Origin: Clytia hemisphaerica
Lineage: Eukaryota; Cnidaria; Hydrozoa; Leptothecata; Clytiidae
Reading direction: 5' to 3'
Assembly (NCBI GenBank): GCA_902728285.1
Contig: CACVBU010000993.1
Coordinates: 578,688 to 642,687, forward strand
Length of the DNA stretch: 64,000 nt
Of the stretch, positions 11,301-21,245 are shown one piece after another (positions within the stretch are counted from its first letter, which is position 1; each line of letters opens with the position of its first letter). The notes under the pieces were generated by a model. The model ran no database searches. It saw only the letters and a list, made by a program, of their open reading frames with translations, and was not told where the DNA came from. Position numbers and translations under genes: made by a program.

Positions 11301-12932
11301 CTGTTAACCTCAGGCTAGACCTTTTTTTTGTGTATGTCTTGAATTCACAAGCCACACATTGTGCATGTAGAATTTTTCCACGAATCGTACTGTCTATTCT
11401 ATGCTTGGAATCACGATTTTGGGAGCATGTTATAATCAAATCCTTTATAAACGGTTTTCTATCAGATTGTGTTTTACTTTCAACTTCAATAGAAGCCATT
11501 GTTGATGAATGTATGGCATAGCTGGAAATGTTAACATTTTCAATCTCGTAGTAACCGTTTCCAACGTAGATATCGATAAGTGGGGGATGGCTCTCGTTGC
11601 GTTTTTTTGGCCATTCAATATGACAATTTCTGAGCTTGAAATAAGAGCTGTCTTCCGGTGCGGCAGCGTAGACCAGTGCTTTTGTGATATCCTCGGTTTC
11701 AATAATATTCGCCATAATAGTAAGGGCTTCAATACTTAATGTTCCTTTTTTATGCTGTATCATTGTTCTCGGGGATTTATTTCCAATGATTGTTATATTC
11801 CCAACGAAGAAATTAGCATGTGAAATTTCAATTCCGTATCCAATGTTATTTTCATGAATGTCTAAACGATTGTTGATTTTTATTTTATTAAGAGTGTTTT
11901 TTACCTCCATAACCTTCGTCATTATGCTCGTTCTAACTGAAATTTTGTTGAATGTGAAATTGTTCTTTTTTTCATTTTCCAATGGCTTGAACTTTGTTTG
12001 TGGAAAGTTGTACAGGTAACGACTGATTTCTTGCATTTTTGTTTTCTTTTGTTCATCTGTTTCACGTTTTTCAGACTGTTCCTTGTGTTTTCCTTTACCG
12101 ATGTACACTGCTGAATATCTAATGGTCACACCTGTGACATTAATTGAATTGATTTGACAGATAGCTCCTTCAAAGTACATTCCGTAGTCTGATTTACCGC
12201 CTACGATTGAAACATCATTGATCTTACAAACATGTGATCTGACTCTCTCCACGCGAACTATATAGGTCGCATTGACGTTAGACGCACGAAGTTGACCGTT
12301 AACGTTTTGAGCATTGCTATTTTTTGTTACAACGTATACAGGTTCCAAATAGCTATTCCCTTGAATCAACAGTAAAGTTCCTTTCTCAAAACACACATCT
12401 TTAGCGGAGATGTTTTGGATTCCTTGATAAACCTTCATATTAATGGCAATCACTTCCTCTTTGAGAGAGATCGTATTTGTCAGCGAGACACTCTCCAAGT
12501 AATGTCCCTCCGAATCAATATCCAGTAGAAAACCTCGCTTCGGTATGTCGAAATCTACATCACTGACTGTAAAACTGCCTCTACTTCTTATAATGAATAA
12601 GTGGCTATGTTCTGTTTTGATGACCGGTTTGTTATTAGAATCGCCGTATTTTCTGAATGATACAGATGTTAAAATCTCGAGCGGAATTAACAGTGTATAT
12701 GTCGATGACGTGTTTGTCAGATTCTGAAGATCTCTCCTTTCTCTATTTCCTGTTGTCTCTGTTGTATTCAATGTCGCATTCCTTGAAACCTCTACGTTTT
12801 GTTGAGTCTTGAAAGCTTTAAGGTAGATAGTGACAGGTGTTGTACGGTTGAATAAGACATCATCGATTCGTTGACATGGGTTTTGCTCTGTTCCACAGTA
12901 TTTATCCCGCTTTCCATTGTTTGATACATAAA
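8390..12932 (-). CDS. Beta-helix/multi-pass membrane protein (3' two exons)
   Basis: Two exons, 12932-9872 and 8813-8390, joined by AG/GTAGGT and TCGCTCTAG/A signals. The split codon gives Arg and an uninterrupted 1161 residues; the first exon with start and signal peptide was not found (the acceptor at 12932 needs a phase-1 upstream exon). From the first residue here: VYVSNNGKRDKYCG opens a region of alternating short strands (about 1-560) resembling a right-handed beta-helix. A Cys-rich module (about 567-652) has CHPCPLGGICNNG and GRLCGMCENGY. Then come a membrane segment (about 655-677), a charged cytoplasmic linker, and about seven more hydrophobic segments ending in an acidic tail, SVDLESDED. 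I recall this architecture from large uncharacterised families in anthozoans and sponges. Function unknown; a cell-surface receptor or sensor is a guess. Confidence 0.85.
9733..9860. repeat. Hairpin MITE copy 1 (TTCATGACGTAATG family)
   Basis: Near-palindrome of about 128 bp with TATTCATGATATTCATGACG at the left and the inverse at the right, both followed by TAATGTTTTCTACGGAAA-type sequence. It lies in the intron, starting about 11 nt after the donor GT of the 3.06-kb exon. Relative to copies 2 and 3 it lacks the CCCCGGTTTT segments. Confidence 0.85.
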
Positions 12933-12962
12933 CTGAAATAAGAAATAAATTTGATTCATACA

Positions 12963-13119
12963 ATTCATGATTTTCAAGACGTAATATTTTCTACGGAAAG
13001 ACCCCGGTTTTTGCCAGTAGTGGCAAATTTTATACAACTTTTGTCTAATTTAATTTTGCCACTATTGGCTAAAACCGGGGTATTTCCGTAGAAAACATTA
13101 CGTCGTGAATATCATGAAT
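12963..13119. repeat. Hairpin MITE copy 2
   Basis: Near-perfect 157-bp palindrome. Each arm reads TTCATGA, then the ACGTAATATTTTCTACGGAAA-like stretch, CCCCGG, and a GCCA-TAGTGGCAAA core. It lies 30 nt upstream of the acceptor of the 3.06-kb exon, leaving only the pyrimidine tract and AG between them. Confidence 0.9.
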
Positions 13120-14404
13120 TATTCTTCTGTTTTTTTCTCCAAAACCTGAACACCAACAAACCTTTTCTTCTTTCTGTCTATAAGTAACGCAGGGTCAGAT
13201 TTTATGTCTAGAAACAATCAAAGCCTAATGCCAGAACAACAGGGCTTTTAAACTCATAAAACTCATAGTCCCAAAATTGTATGTGCCTCCCGTTTAGGGG
13301 TTACCCGATTTCGTCATTTAGTCGATTTTCCTTAATTCCATCAAATCGTCTAGACTTTCGACGAAATTCCGAAAAATATTTTTCCCAATTCCGAAATTTC
13401 GACCGATTTTTTTGCTAAATTTCTTTTTTTCTTACTATACTAAATATTTTTCCAATAACCGAAATTCCGCCCAAAAAAACGTAAAACCCTTCCCTCTAAA
13501 TAACATGTATCTATTAAAGCTTCAAAGTAACTTCAAACTCGTTTTTTTTTAATCCCGATTTTAATGCGAGTGTTAAAAGCGGTTTATGCTGGGTTTTATG
13601 TCATGTTTATCACAATAAAGTTATCAAGCATGATCTAGAGGACCTATAAAAATTTGCACAAGTACTCTCAATCACATTTTATCAAAATTCTGAAAGTTTC
13701 AAATCCTTTCAAAGATTTTCTCAGAATTATATACAAAAGAACATCAACGTGGTAGATTCTACCCCGTAACATATTCTTGGGTTTTGTGGGGGTTTTGTTT
13801 GTCAACTATTTTATTAGATGTAGCTCCTCTAGCGATAGTCCTCCTCTAGTTGCAATATTCTGACCAAAAAAATGTCTATTATTCGAAAACAATATTCTAA
13901 AGGATTTCAGTTTTCGATTAGGGTTGCTGGTTGACAGGAAACCATTTTTTAAAGACTAGCATAAGTCTACTAGCACGAAAAATAACAATAAAAAATCTTG
14001 TTCGAAACTTACCAGTTGTCAAAAAAAATCGATGTGGTATTTTCAACATAAACAACAACAATAAGTGTAGAATAAAACAAGCCATTGTTTTTGTTTTATA
14101 TTATCTATCTAAAGTTGAATAAAGATATATAAAAATACATTCAATTGGCGATGTCACTAGAAAATTGACCGGATCCGAGCAATGTAGAACAATTTTTTAT
14201 TGAAAAAATAAACCTTTACAAATTATTCATCTGACGTTTTCAGGCCATTTGTCATTCATACAGGCTAAAAAAATTGAGGTTAAATTCTGGTATGGTTTCC
14301 AAAACGACAATGCTGGCGGCATAATTTCCAAATCTCGCTTCAAGGAAAAGTTACTATCATTGAACCTATAACCCTGAAGGGGCTAGAGATGAATCCCTCG
14401 GAGT
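13120..14404. other. Intergenic, no gene seen
   Basis: AT-rich. Around 13290-13480 the words ATTCCG, CGATTT and TTTCGAC recur, a degenerate short-period repeat. The missing first exon of the minus-strand gene may lie here, but I found no convincing start plus signal-peptide reading frame. Confidence 0.4.
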
Positions 14405-14837
14405 ACTAAGATGGTCATTGACCCAAATAATATCAGTCTGTCTTTTTTCTGGTCAAATTTTCATTTTTTGTTAAAACTAAATAATATAACCTATCCACAA
14501 CGAAAAAAAAATTTCCTTAGCATCCATTGCTATGGTAACTAAGAAAAACATGATTTCCCAGTTACCATAGTAACCGTTGTTATGCAGAAAACGTTTTTTT
14601 ATTCATTTCATAGAGTTTCATCCAAGGGAAAATCCTAAAGCTATCTTGAAAAAAAATGTCACAAAGTTTCGATTTTTTCGGGTTGCCGGGGCCGTAGACC
14701 CTAGCAACAGGGCGAAATTAAAAAAAAAAAAAAATTTTTTTTGTTATATTATCAATTTATACCAAAAAATGTTTCAATAACTTTACAGAATAGTGTTTTT
14801 CATAAAAGGGCCTTTTTGGGTCGATGACCACCTTAAT
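14405..14837. repeat. Inverted-repeat element with TGGTCATTGACCCA ends
   Basis: Left end around 14405 (TAAGATGGTCATTGACCCAA) and right end around 14815-14837 (GGGTCGATGACCACCTTAAT) are inverted. An internal palindrome lies at about 14525-14575 (CTATGGTAACT against AGTTACCATAG). No ORF worth calling. Confidence 0.6.
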
Positions 14838-15904
14838 GGGGAATCAAAGATTTATTATACACTGGATAAACAAAGTATAAAACGGTGGAGAGCGAAGCAT
14901 TGTCTTTCTTTTGTTTAAGAAAACAATCGAGTATCTAGCTTTGTCCGCAAAGGACAACTGTCATTGCGGCTCGAAGTTCTCTAATTTTGAAAAATGATTA
15001 ATAATCTCATTTCTAAAAAGTCCCCTATCTTTATCTTTTGTACTTTTCTTAAAAATTGGGAAATAAAAAATCTAAAATATTAACGGATACATGTATTAAA
15101 TCTGGTGTGACAAAACATCATCATCAGACAAAAACATTAAATTCAACAAAGACCTAAAATGACACAGAATTTTAAGTTGGCAATATCCTTTCTAACATCT
15201 TTCGAGAAGAGCTAAGATTTGAACTTATATTATTCTTGAGTGTCTTGGCTTCACCGTGTTATGACATATTTTGGAGGCTCGGGTGGTCGGTGGTTTTTGA
15301 GGTTAAATTTGAAAATTTCTGGTGTCACATTCGATTTTTTTTACATCGGATGTTTTTCCTATCTTTTTGCGACTTGAAACGTTGAAAACGCAATATTTGA
15401 GCATTAGTTTGAAGGCCCCACTTAATTTTCATTGGGATTGAATGACTGTGTAAGATGAAAAAATGATTGAAATGTTACGAAAAATCGTTTAATGAAACGG
15501 AGGAACATTATGTTTCTGCACAATGCTAGAACATGAGAAATCAATCTTATTTCCAATTCGATAAATATATCACCAGATTTCAAAAAATATGCTACGTAAA
15601 AAATAAAAACACACTAAAACACTTAGTTATCTACGTAGACGGCAAATGCTAAGACTTTTTTCTTGTTTGTTGGAAGGTTAAGAACTCAAACTCATTGCTT
15701 ATTACAGTCAAGCTACGAAGCTACAATGATTATTTACTACCGAATGGAAGAGTACGCTGAGTATCAGAGGTTGAATTTTTAAAAAACATATCAACCTTTG
15801 AACACCAATAATATAGATTTTATCGGGCATGTGTCAAACTAATCACTTTAGAAAGAGACCAAAGATGAAGAGCAAATATTACCATATTAATGTCTAGCAG
15901 ACTG
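14838..15904. other. Intergenic with one dispersed repeat
   Basis: No gene seen. The stretch at about 15755-15860 (CTGAGTATCAGAGGTTGA onward) is clearly related to about 25585-25695 in this window: same order of words, including CACCAATAAT or GACCAATAAT, and TAATCACT. Confidence 0.5.
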
Positions 15905-16872
15905 TTTTCAAGGTGTGAAAAACGACTCAATGTGTAAAAAACGACTCAATGTGTGAAACGACTAGAAAGTGAGTAACACTACAGAGGGTGAGCACACGAC
16001 AGAAGAACATGGTCAAAAATACCCCCTGTTTTTGTGACATTTTGTATATGATATCTTTAACCAAAGGTTTTTAGGTGATATAATGTGGCTGACAGTAAGT
16101 TTATATATTCCTCAAAAGGGGAAAAGATCGAATTTCAAAGTGCAGAAAAAACGGTTACAATATCTCTTCTAGATATCCCTAAATTTCACTCTAAATCAGG
16201 TGACTTTTTGTGGCTTACATTGTCATGTGGCTTACGTCAGTCATAATTTTTAGAGAACAATTGTGGCTTACCAGGTATGTGTAAAAAAAACAGCAAAAAC
16301 TTCAATGAAACGATAGAGAATTAAAATTTTTATTAATGGGTGATGGATCGTGGTTAAAACTCGATGTGAAAACACGTGGTTGACATTTTCCAAGTAGTCA
16401 ACTGTAAATGGTTGTAAGCCACAAACCATCACCTAACAGAACTTTTCAAACTACTACAAGCCTAGGTTAAGCTTTGAACTTGAAGTGTGTAAATTTTCAG
16501 CTGTCAAAACAAATGTCAGCCACATTTATCACCTGAAGTGTAAAAAAATTGAAAAATTGTCAATTTTTAAATGTCACACTATTTTTGACCATGATCAGAA
16601 AGTGAGCACACTATAGAAAGTGAGCACACGACAGAAAGTGAGCACACTACAGAAAGTGATTGACACCTTACAGAAAGTGAGTGTCACCACAGAATAATTT
16701 TCAACTGGTAAATAATTTTCTGGTTATCTATAAAAGCATTAAAATAATTTTCCCTATCGGAAACACCCGAAAACACCGGAATTTGACTAATAAGTGTTAC
16801 TAAAATTGCAACACATGGGTCAAATTCAACACCTCCAGCACTACCTAAAGTGAGTGACACTACAGAATAAGT
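15905..16872. repeat. Minisatellite of AGAAAGTGAGCACAC units, split by a foldback element
   Basis: Units of about 18-22 bp (ACAGAAAGTGAGCACACT and variants) lie at 15905-16005 and resume at 16594-16690, with a last copy near 16845-16872. The palindromic element at 16008-16593 interrupts the array. Confidence 0.7.
16008..16593. repeat. Foldback element inserted in the minisatellite
   Basis: The ends CATGGTCAAAAATA and TATTTTTGACCATG are inverted. Further in, TTAGGTGATATAATGTGGCT at the left is matched by an inverted AGCCACATTTATCACCT at the right. The word TGGCTTAC recurs internally. No ORF. Confidence 0.75.
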
Positions 16873-16919
16873 TCCAAGTGTCAAAGTGGGAAAGTGGGTT
16901 TTCCTCCTTTTAAAAATTA

Positions 16920-17240
16920 TGCTTTATTTCGCCCCACCCTATATTCTTGTCAATTCGTGGAATGTAACACTCAGAGTATTATTAAGATTCAGTCGATTTT
17001 CGCCCTGATCTATTCTTATAACCACTATTTTTATAAAGCGTGCGTATTTTACCAAAAAATGCAAAAACCATGTTCTTTAACTATTACAAACAAAGCCCTT
17101 AAAAACCGTAAACGTCGAAAATTTCTAATCATGACCAGACTCTGCACTGTTAATTACTGGACTATTAAAAAAAACGAGCTGAAAAACGTTTAGAAACAAA
17201 ATTCTAACAGATATTCTAGAAAAAAAGAACACCGTAAGAA
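16920..17240. repeat. Degenerate remains of CACGT-T-run MITEs
   Basis: Scattered words typical of the family (TATTCTTAT, TTTATAAAGCGTGCGTA near 17030-17045, GTAAGAACATCGCTAGCCT near 17230), without paired ends. Weak. Confidence 0.3.
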
Positions 17241-17534
17241 CATCGCTAGCCTGAGAATTGAAGAGATTTAGCCGAATTTACTCAAAATTTTGCTCTGAAT
17301 TCATAGAGAAATTTTTATAATTGCAGTAATTCTATAACATCCCAACTTCAAACTAGAGCAGATTTGTTTGACTTGAGGGTCAATTTTTATAACTCAAAGT
17401 AATTCTGCACATTTAAGCGAATTAATCAAAATCAAGACGTTTTATTTTTATGAAAAAGCCATGAGCCTCATTCCGTGATTTTAGTAGGATAGGGTAAAGC
17501 GAAAACTAAACTTTCTCCTGAACCAATAGTAATA

Positions 17535-17760
17535 AACACCCCTGTGTCACAGACCCGCTGGAATCCCCACCCCACTGGAAAATTTGGTAAAAATTTCGTC
17601 CCCGGTGGGAAAAATACCCTAGAATTTTGACAGCTCCACTTGGAAAACTACCTCAACTTCCAAAACCATCCCTCTGGATTTTATAACCGTGGCGCAATAG
17701 AATTTTCATCCCGATTGAAATTTCAGTAGAAATTTTTTATCTCCGCTTGTGGGAAAAAGT
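17535..17760. repeat. Dispersed repeat with AACACCCCTGTGTCACA left end (truncated)
   Basis: Starts AACACCCCTGTGTCACAGAC and follows the same course as the complete copy at 54439-54660 (CACTGGAAAATT, CCAAAACCATC, ATCCC-TTGA). The matching right end is missing. Confidence 0.7.
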
Positions 17761-19189
17761 ATCGCTTTATATAAATATTTTTACTGTACTTTAGACCTAT
17801 CAACAGATGTAACTTTATCGTTTTGTAAACCAAAATTTGACAAGTCCTTCCTACCAAGCAAAACATATAAATCAATTTCACTCCTTGATGCAACATCCAA
17901 AGTAATAATATATTGACATAAAAGACATTTTACGTTTGTGGCGAGTAAATGAATGAAACTTGATACACGATTAGCTGGAGTTTGTAGTTTCCCTAAGTTT
18001 CTTCTGTGATAACAAAAAATATCCAAATGACGCAAGATGGCTGCATTTCAACCAGCTTAATTTTTATATGTAAATGATTTTTTCTGCCAATTTCTTCAGA
18101 CAAATTTCTTACATATATTTAGAGTGAAAATGCATCCCCCATAAATCCATACTCAAGAGCAATTTTAAAATTAAAAAAAAAAAAGTTCAGTTGCTTATAA
18201 AAAAAGGGAAAACGTTTCCGTTGTGTTATGCTGAGAGTTAAGAAAATATTATTTAGTTTTGTTTGATAATCTTGATGTTGTTGATGTCATCATCATTTTA
18301 TTGACATTTTTCTTGGAATTTTGCTGACAGATATAAACAGATGACTTTTAACCGTTGACATCTTTACGTCAAATGGAAATATTTTCCGTTTTCAATGACG
18401 AAAGCTATAATAAAAGTTGTCTCAATCAATACGTTTTTTGTTGCCTGGATCGATACCCATTCAATTTATATTTTATCCGTCCTTAAGGAGCCCCCCCCCC
18501 CCAGCGGACCCAAAATTTACGCCATCACGCCAATTTTTTTTCGATTTCACGCCATCACGCCTGAAAAATTTGATTTTCACGCTCATATTTTGTTATATAA
18601 ACTTAATTTTTGCCCACATATATGTGTATGGTCGTCAATCAGTTTTTCGGCATTCTCGTATGCGTAAGTCAAGATTATATCATTTTTCTTATCGAAAACA
18701 CCCGAAAAATCTAGATAAAAGTTTTTCTAGATCTAGATTAAAGACTTTTTTATTTCAAATTGTTCCACTCACTAATATCTTTCCAATGATACCAAATTTA
18801 TAAAGATTGAAGAATTCCTTCAAAAGTTATAGGTAAAAGAAAAAAGAGTATGCACACTTATCGTGAATAGACTTTAGAATCGTTAATTTACATCTCCAGT
18901 CAAATTTTTGCTTTGATTGTAGTAAGTTAATCGGAATTATCGCCTTTTTCAATAATGACGTCATTTAAATTGTCTTTTTGACGTGTTTTTTCGATGTGTT
19001 TTATAACGTCAAAATCAGTTTTTGGCTGATATCTTGAGATTGGCTTAATGCAAATTTTTGACCCAGCACTTTTCGAAATCCGCTCGTTGATATGATTCTT
19101 TTGAGCTATATATGAACGTTAAGGAATCGTTGGAAGTGGTGCGCGTAACGCAAAATATATTTGGGACATGCCTTGTTTCACCCAAGATC
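17761..19189. other. Intergenic, no gene seen
   Basis: Contains a C-run at about 18490 followed by two copies of ACGCCATCACGCC. Short open frames across this C-run lack any recognisable domain and I do not support them as genes. Confidence 0.4.
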
Positions 19190-20765
19190 TGAAAGCTTCA
19201 AAAGCGTTTTGGTTGAGCAGAAAAAGGTTAAAATCGATTCAAAATGCGATCATAAAGATTGAAAAATGTTTTCATTCAGTTTATAGGTTATAATCGAATC
19301 TAAATACCATCCAAAGGCTTCAATTAAAAGTGTTTTTGGTCAGCAGAAAGAGCTTAAAATTGATTCTAAATACCACCGAAATGCTTCTAGATGTGTTTTC
19401 CTTCAGCAGGAAAAGCTTCAAATTAATTTCAAATACCATCTGAAAGCTTCAAAAGCGTTTTGGTTGAGCAGAAAAAGTTTAAAATCGATTCAAAATGCGA
19501 CTACAAGGCTTCAAAAATGTTTTCATTCAGTAGAAAGCACTTAAAATAGATTTTAAAAGCTTCAATAGTGTTTTCGTTCAGCAGAAAAAGTTTAAAACCG
19601 ATTCAAAATGCGATTACAAGGCTTAAAAAATGTTTTCCTTAAGTAGAAAACACTTAAAATGAATTTTAAAGCTTCAAAAGTGTTTTCATTCAGCAGAAAA
19701 TACTTAAAATCGATTCTAAATACCACCTGAATGCTTAAGATGTGTTTTCCTTCAGCAGGAAAAGCTTTAAATCGATTCCAAATTCCATCTGAAGGATTGA
19801 AAACTGTCTTCATTCAGAAGAAAAAGCTTTAAAATGACATCCCAATTCTTCAAAAGTGTTTTCGGTCAGCAGAAAGAGCTTAAAATTGATTCTAAATACC
19901 ACCCGACTGCTTCAAAAGTGTTTTCATTTTGCAGAAAACGCTTAAAATTCATTCCAAATACCATCTGAAGGCATCAAAAGCGTTTTGTTCAGCAGAAAAA
20001 GTACAAAATCTTTTCTAAATGCGATCTTAAAGCTTCAAAAGCGTTTTGGTTGAGCAGAAAAAGGTTAAAATCGATTCAAAATGCGATCATAAGGCTTGAA
20101 AAATGTTTTTATTCAGCAAAAAAAGGTTAAAATTGATTCTAAATACCATCCAAAGGCTACAAAAGTGATTTCGGTCAGCAGAAAGAGCTTAAAATTGATT
20201 CTAAATACCACCCGAGTGCTTCAAAAGTGTTTTCATTCTGCAGAAAACGCTTAAAATTCATTTCAAATACCATCTGAAGGCATCAAAAGCGTTTTGTTTG
20301 AGCAGAAAAAGTTTAAGATCTATTCTAAATGCGATCTTATGGCTTCAAAAGCGTTTTGTTTGAGCAGAAAAAGGTTAAAATCGATTCAAAATGTTATCAT
20401 AAGGCTTGAAAAATGTTTTCATTCAGCAAAAAAACTTAAAATTGATTCTAAATACCATCTGAATCATCTGAAGGCTTGAAAAGTGTTTTCGTTGAGCAGA
20501 AGAAACTTATAATCAAATCCAAATACCACCCAAAGGCTTCAAAAGTGTTTTCGTTAAGCAGAAAAAGCTTAAAATTCTTCATTCAGCAGAAAAAGCTTTA
20601 AAATGTCATCCCGAGTCTTCTAAAGTGCTTTCATTCGGCAAAACATGCTTAAAATTGATTCTAGATACCACCCGACTGCTTCAAAAGTGTTTTCATTCAG
20701 CAGAAAACGCTTAAAATTGATTTCAAATACCATCTGAAGGCTTCAAAAGCGTTTCCGTTGAATAG
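19190..20765. repeat. Minisatellite array, about 62-66 bp unit, some 1.6 kb
   Basis: Some 25 diverged units, each built from GGCTTCAAAAGTGTTTTC, then TTCAGCAGAAAAAGCTTAAA, then ATCGATTCTAAATACCATCT. There are at least two unit types (ending in AAATGCGATC or AAATACCATC) in an irregular higher-order pattern. The segments starting at about 19192 and 20035 are nearly identical over about 65 bp. Stops in all frames argue against a repeat protein. Confidence 0.9.
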
Positions 20766-21052
20766 ACTTGTTGAGTCGAGAATGGTTTATTTTCATTAAA
20801 ATCGAGAATTCTCAACAATTCTCTTGTGTCCCCACAATGTCTGTGTCACCTTTTGCACCAAGCTCATCAAAGCCCGTAGAACTTAAAGAAATCGATTTTG
20901 GTATTGAACAAGTGATGTCAAAAGGCTGACAATGTACATTTTTATCTATTTTATCTACCGTTTTTTCAGACCAAATCGTCAACTGTGACCCTGGGAAATA
21001 TCTTGTTTCTACTCAATAAAAGAAGAAAATTATGAACAGCTGTTATCAAGTT
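20766..21052. other. Spacer between two minisatellites
   Basis: About 290 bp with no gene or repeat that I can support. Confidence 0.4.
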
Positions 21053-21245
21053 AGCATTCCGACTCAGAGGACTTATGACACACCTTTTAACATGAACCTG
21101 CATTCCGAGGACTTATGATACACACCTTTGACACAAACCTGCATTCTGAGGACTCGTGACACACTTTTGACTTTAACCTGCACTCCGAGGACCTATGACA
21201 CACCTTTGACATAAACCCGCATTTTGAGGACTTGATAACACATCG
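21053..21245. repeat. Short minisatellite, about 39-47 bp unit, five copies
   Basis: Units begin GCATTCCGAGGACTTATGAC and continue ACACCTTTGACATAAACCT, starting near 21053, 21100, 21141, 21180 and 21219. Confidence 0.85.

Noticed and set aside
12933..12963. Methionine at 12963 as start of the beta-helix protein
   Set aside because: The ten residues before VYVSNN lie in an intron: a TTTCTTATTTCAG acceptor precedes the conserved start, and there is no signal peptide.
18395..18803. Overlapping plus-strand frames of 90 and 128 codons
   Set aside because: They span a C-run, have no recognisable domain, and overlap in two frames.
19190..20765. Regularly spaced repeats that could suggest a CRISPR array
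   Set aside because: Units are contiguous and diverged, without unique spacers, and the surroundings are animal DNA. It is a minisatellite.
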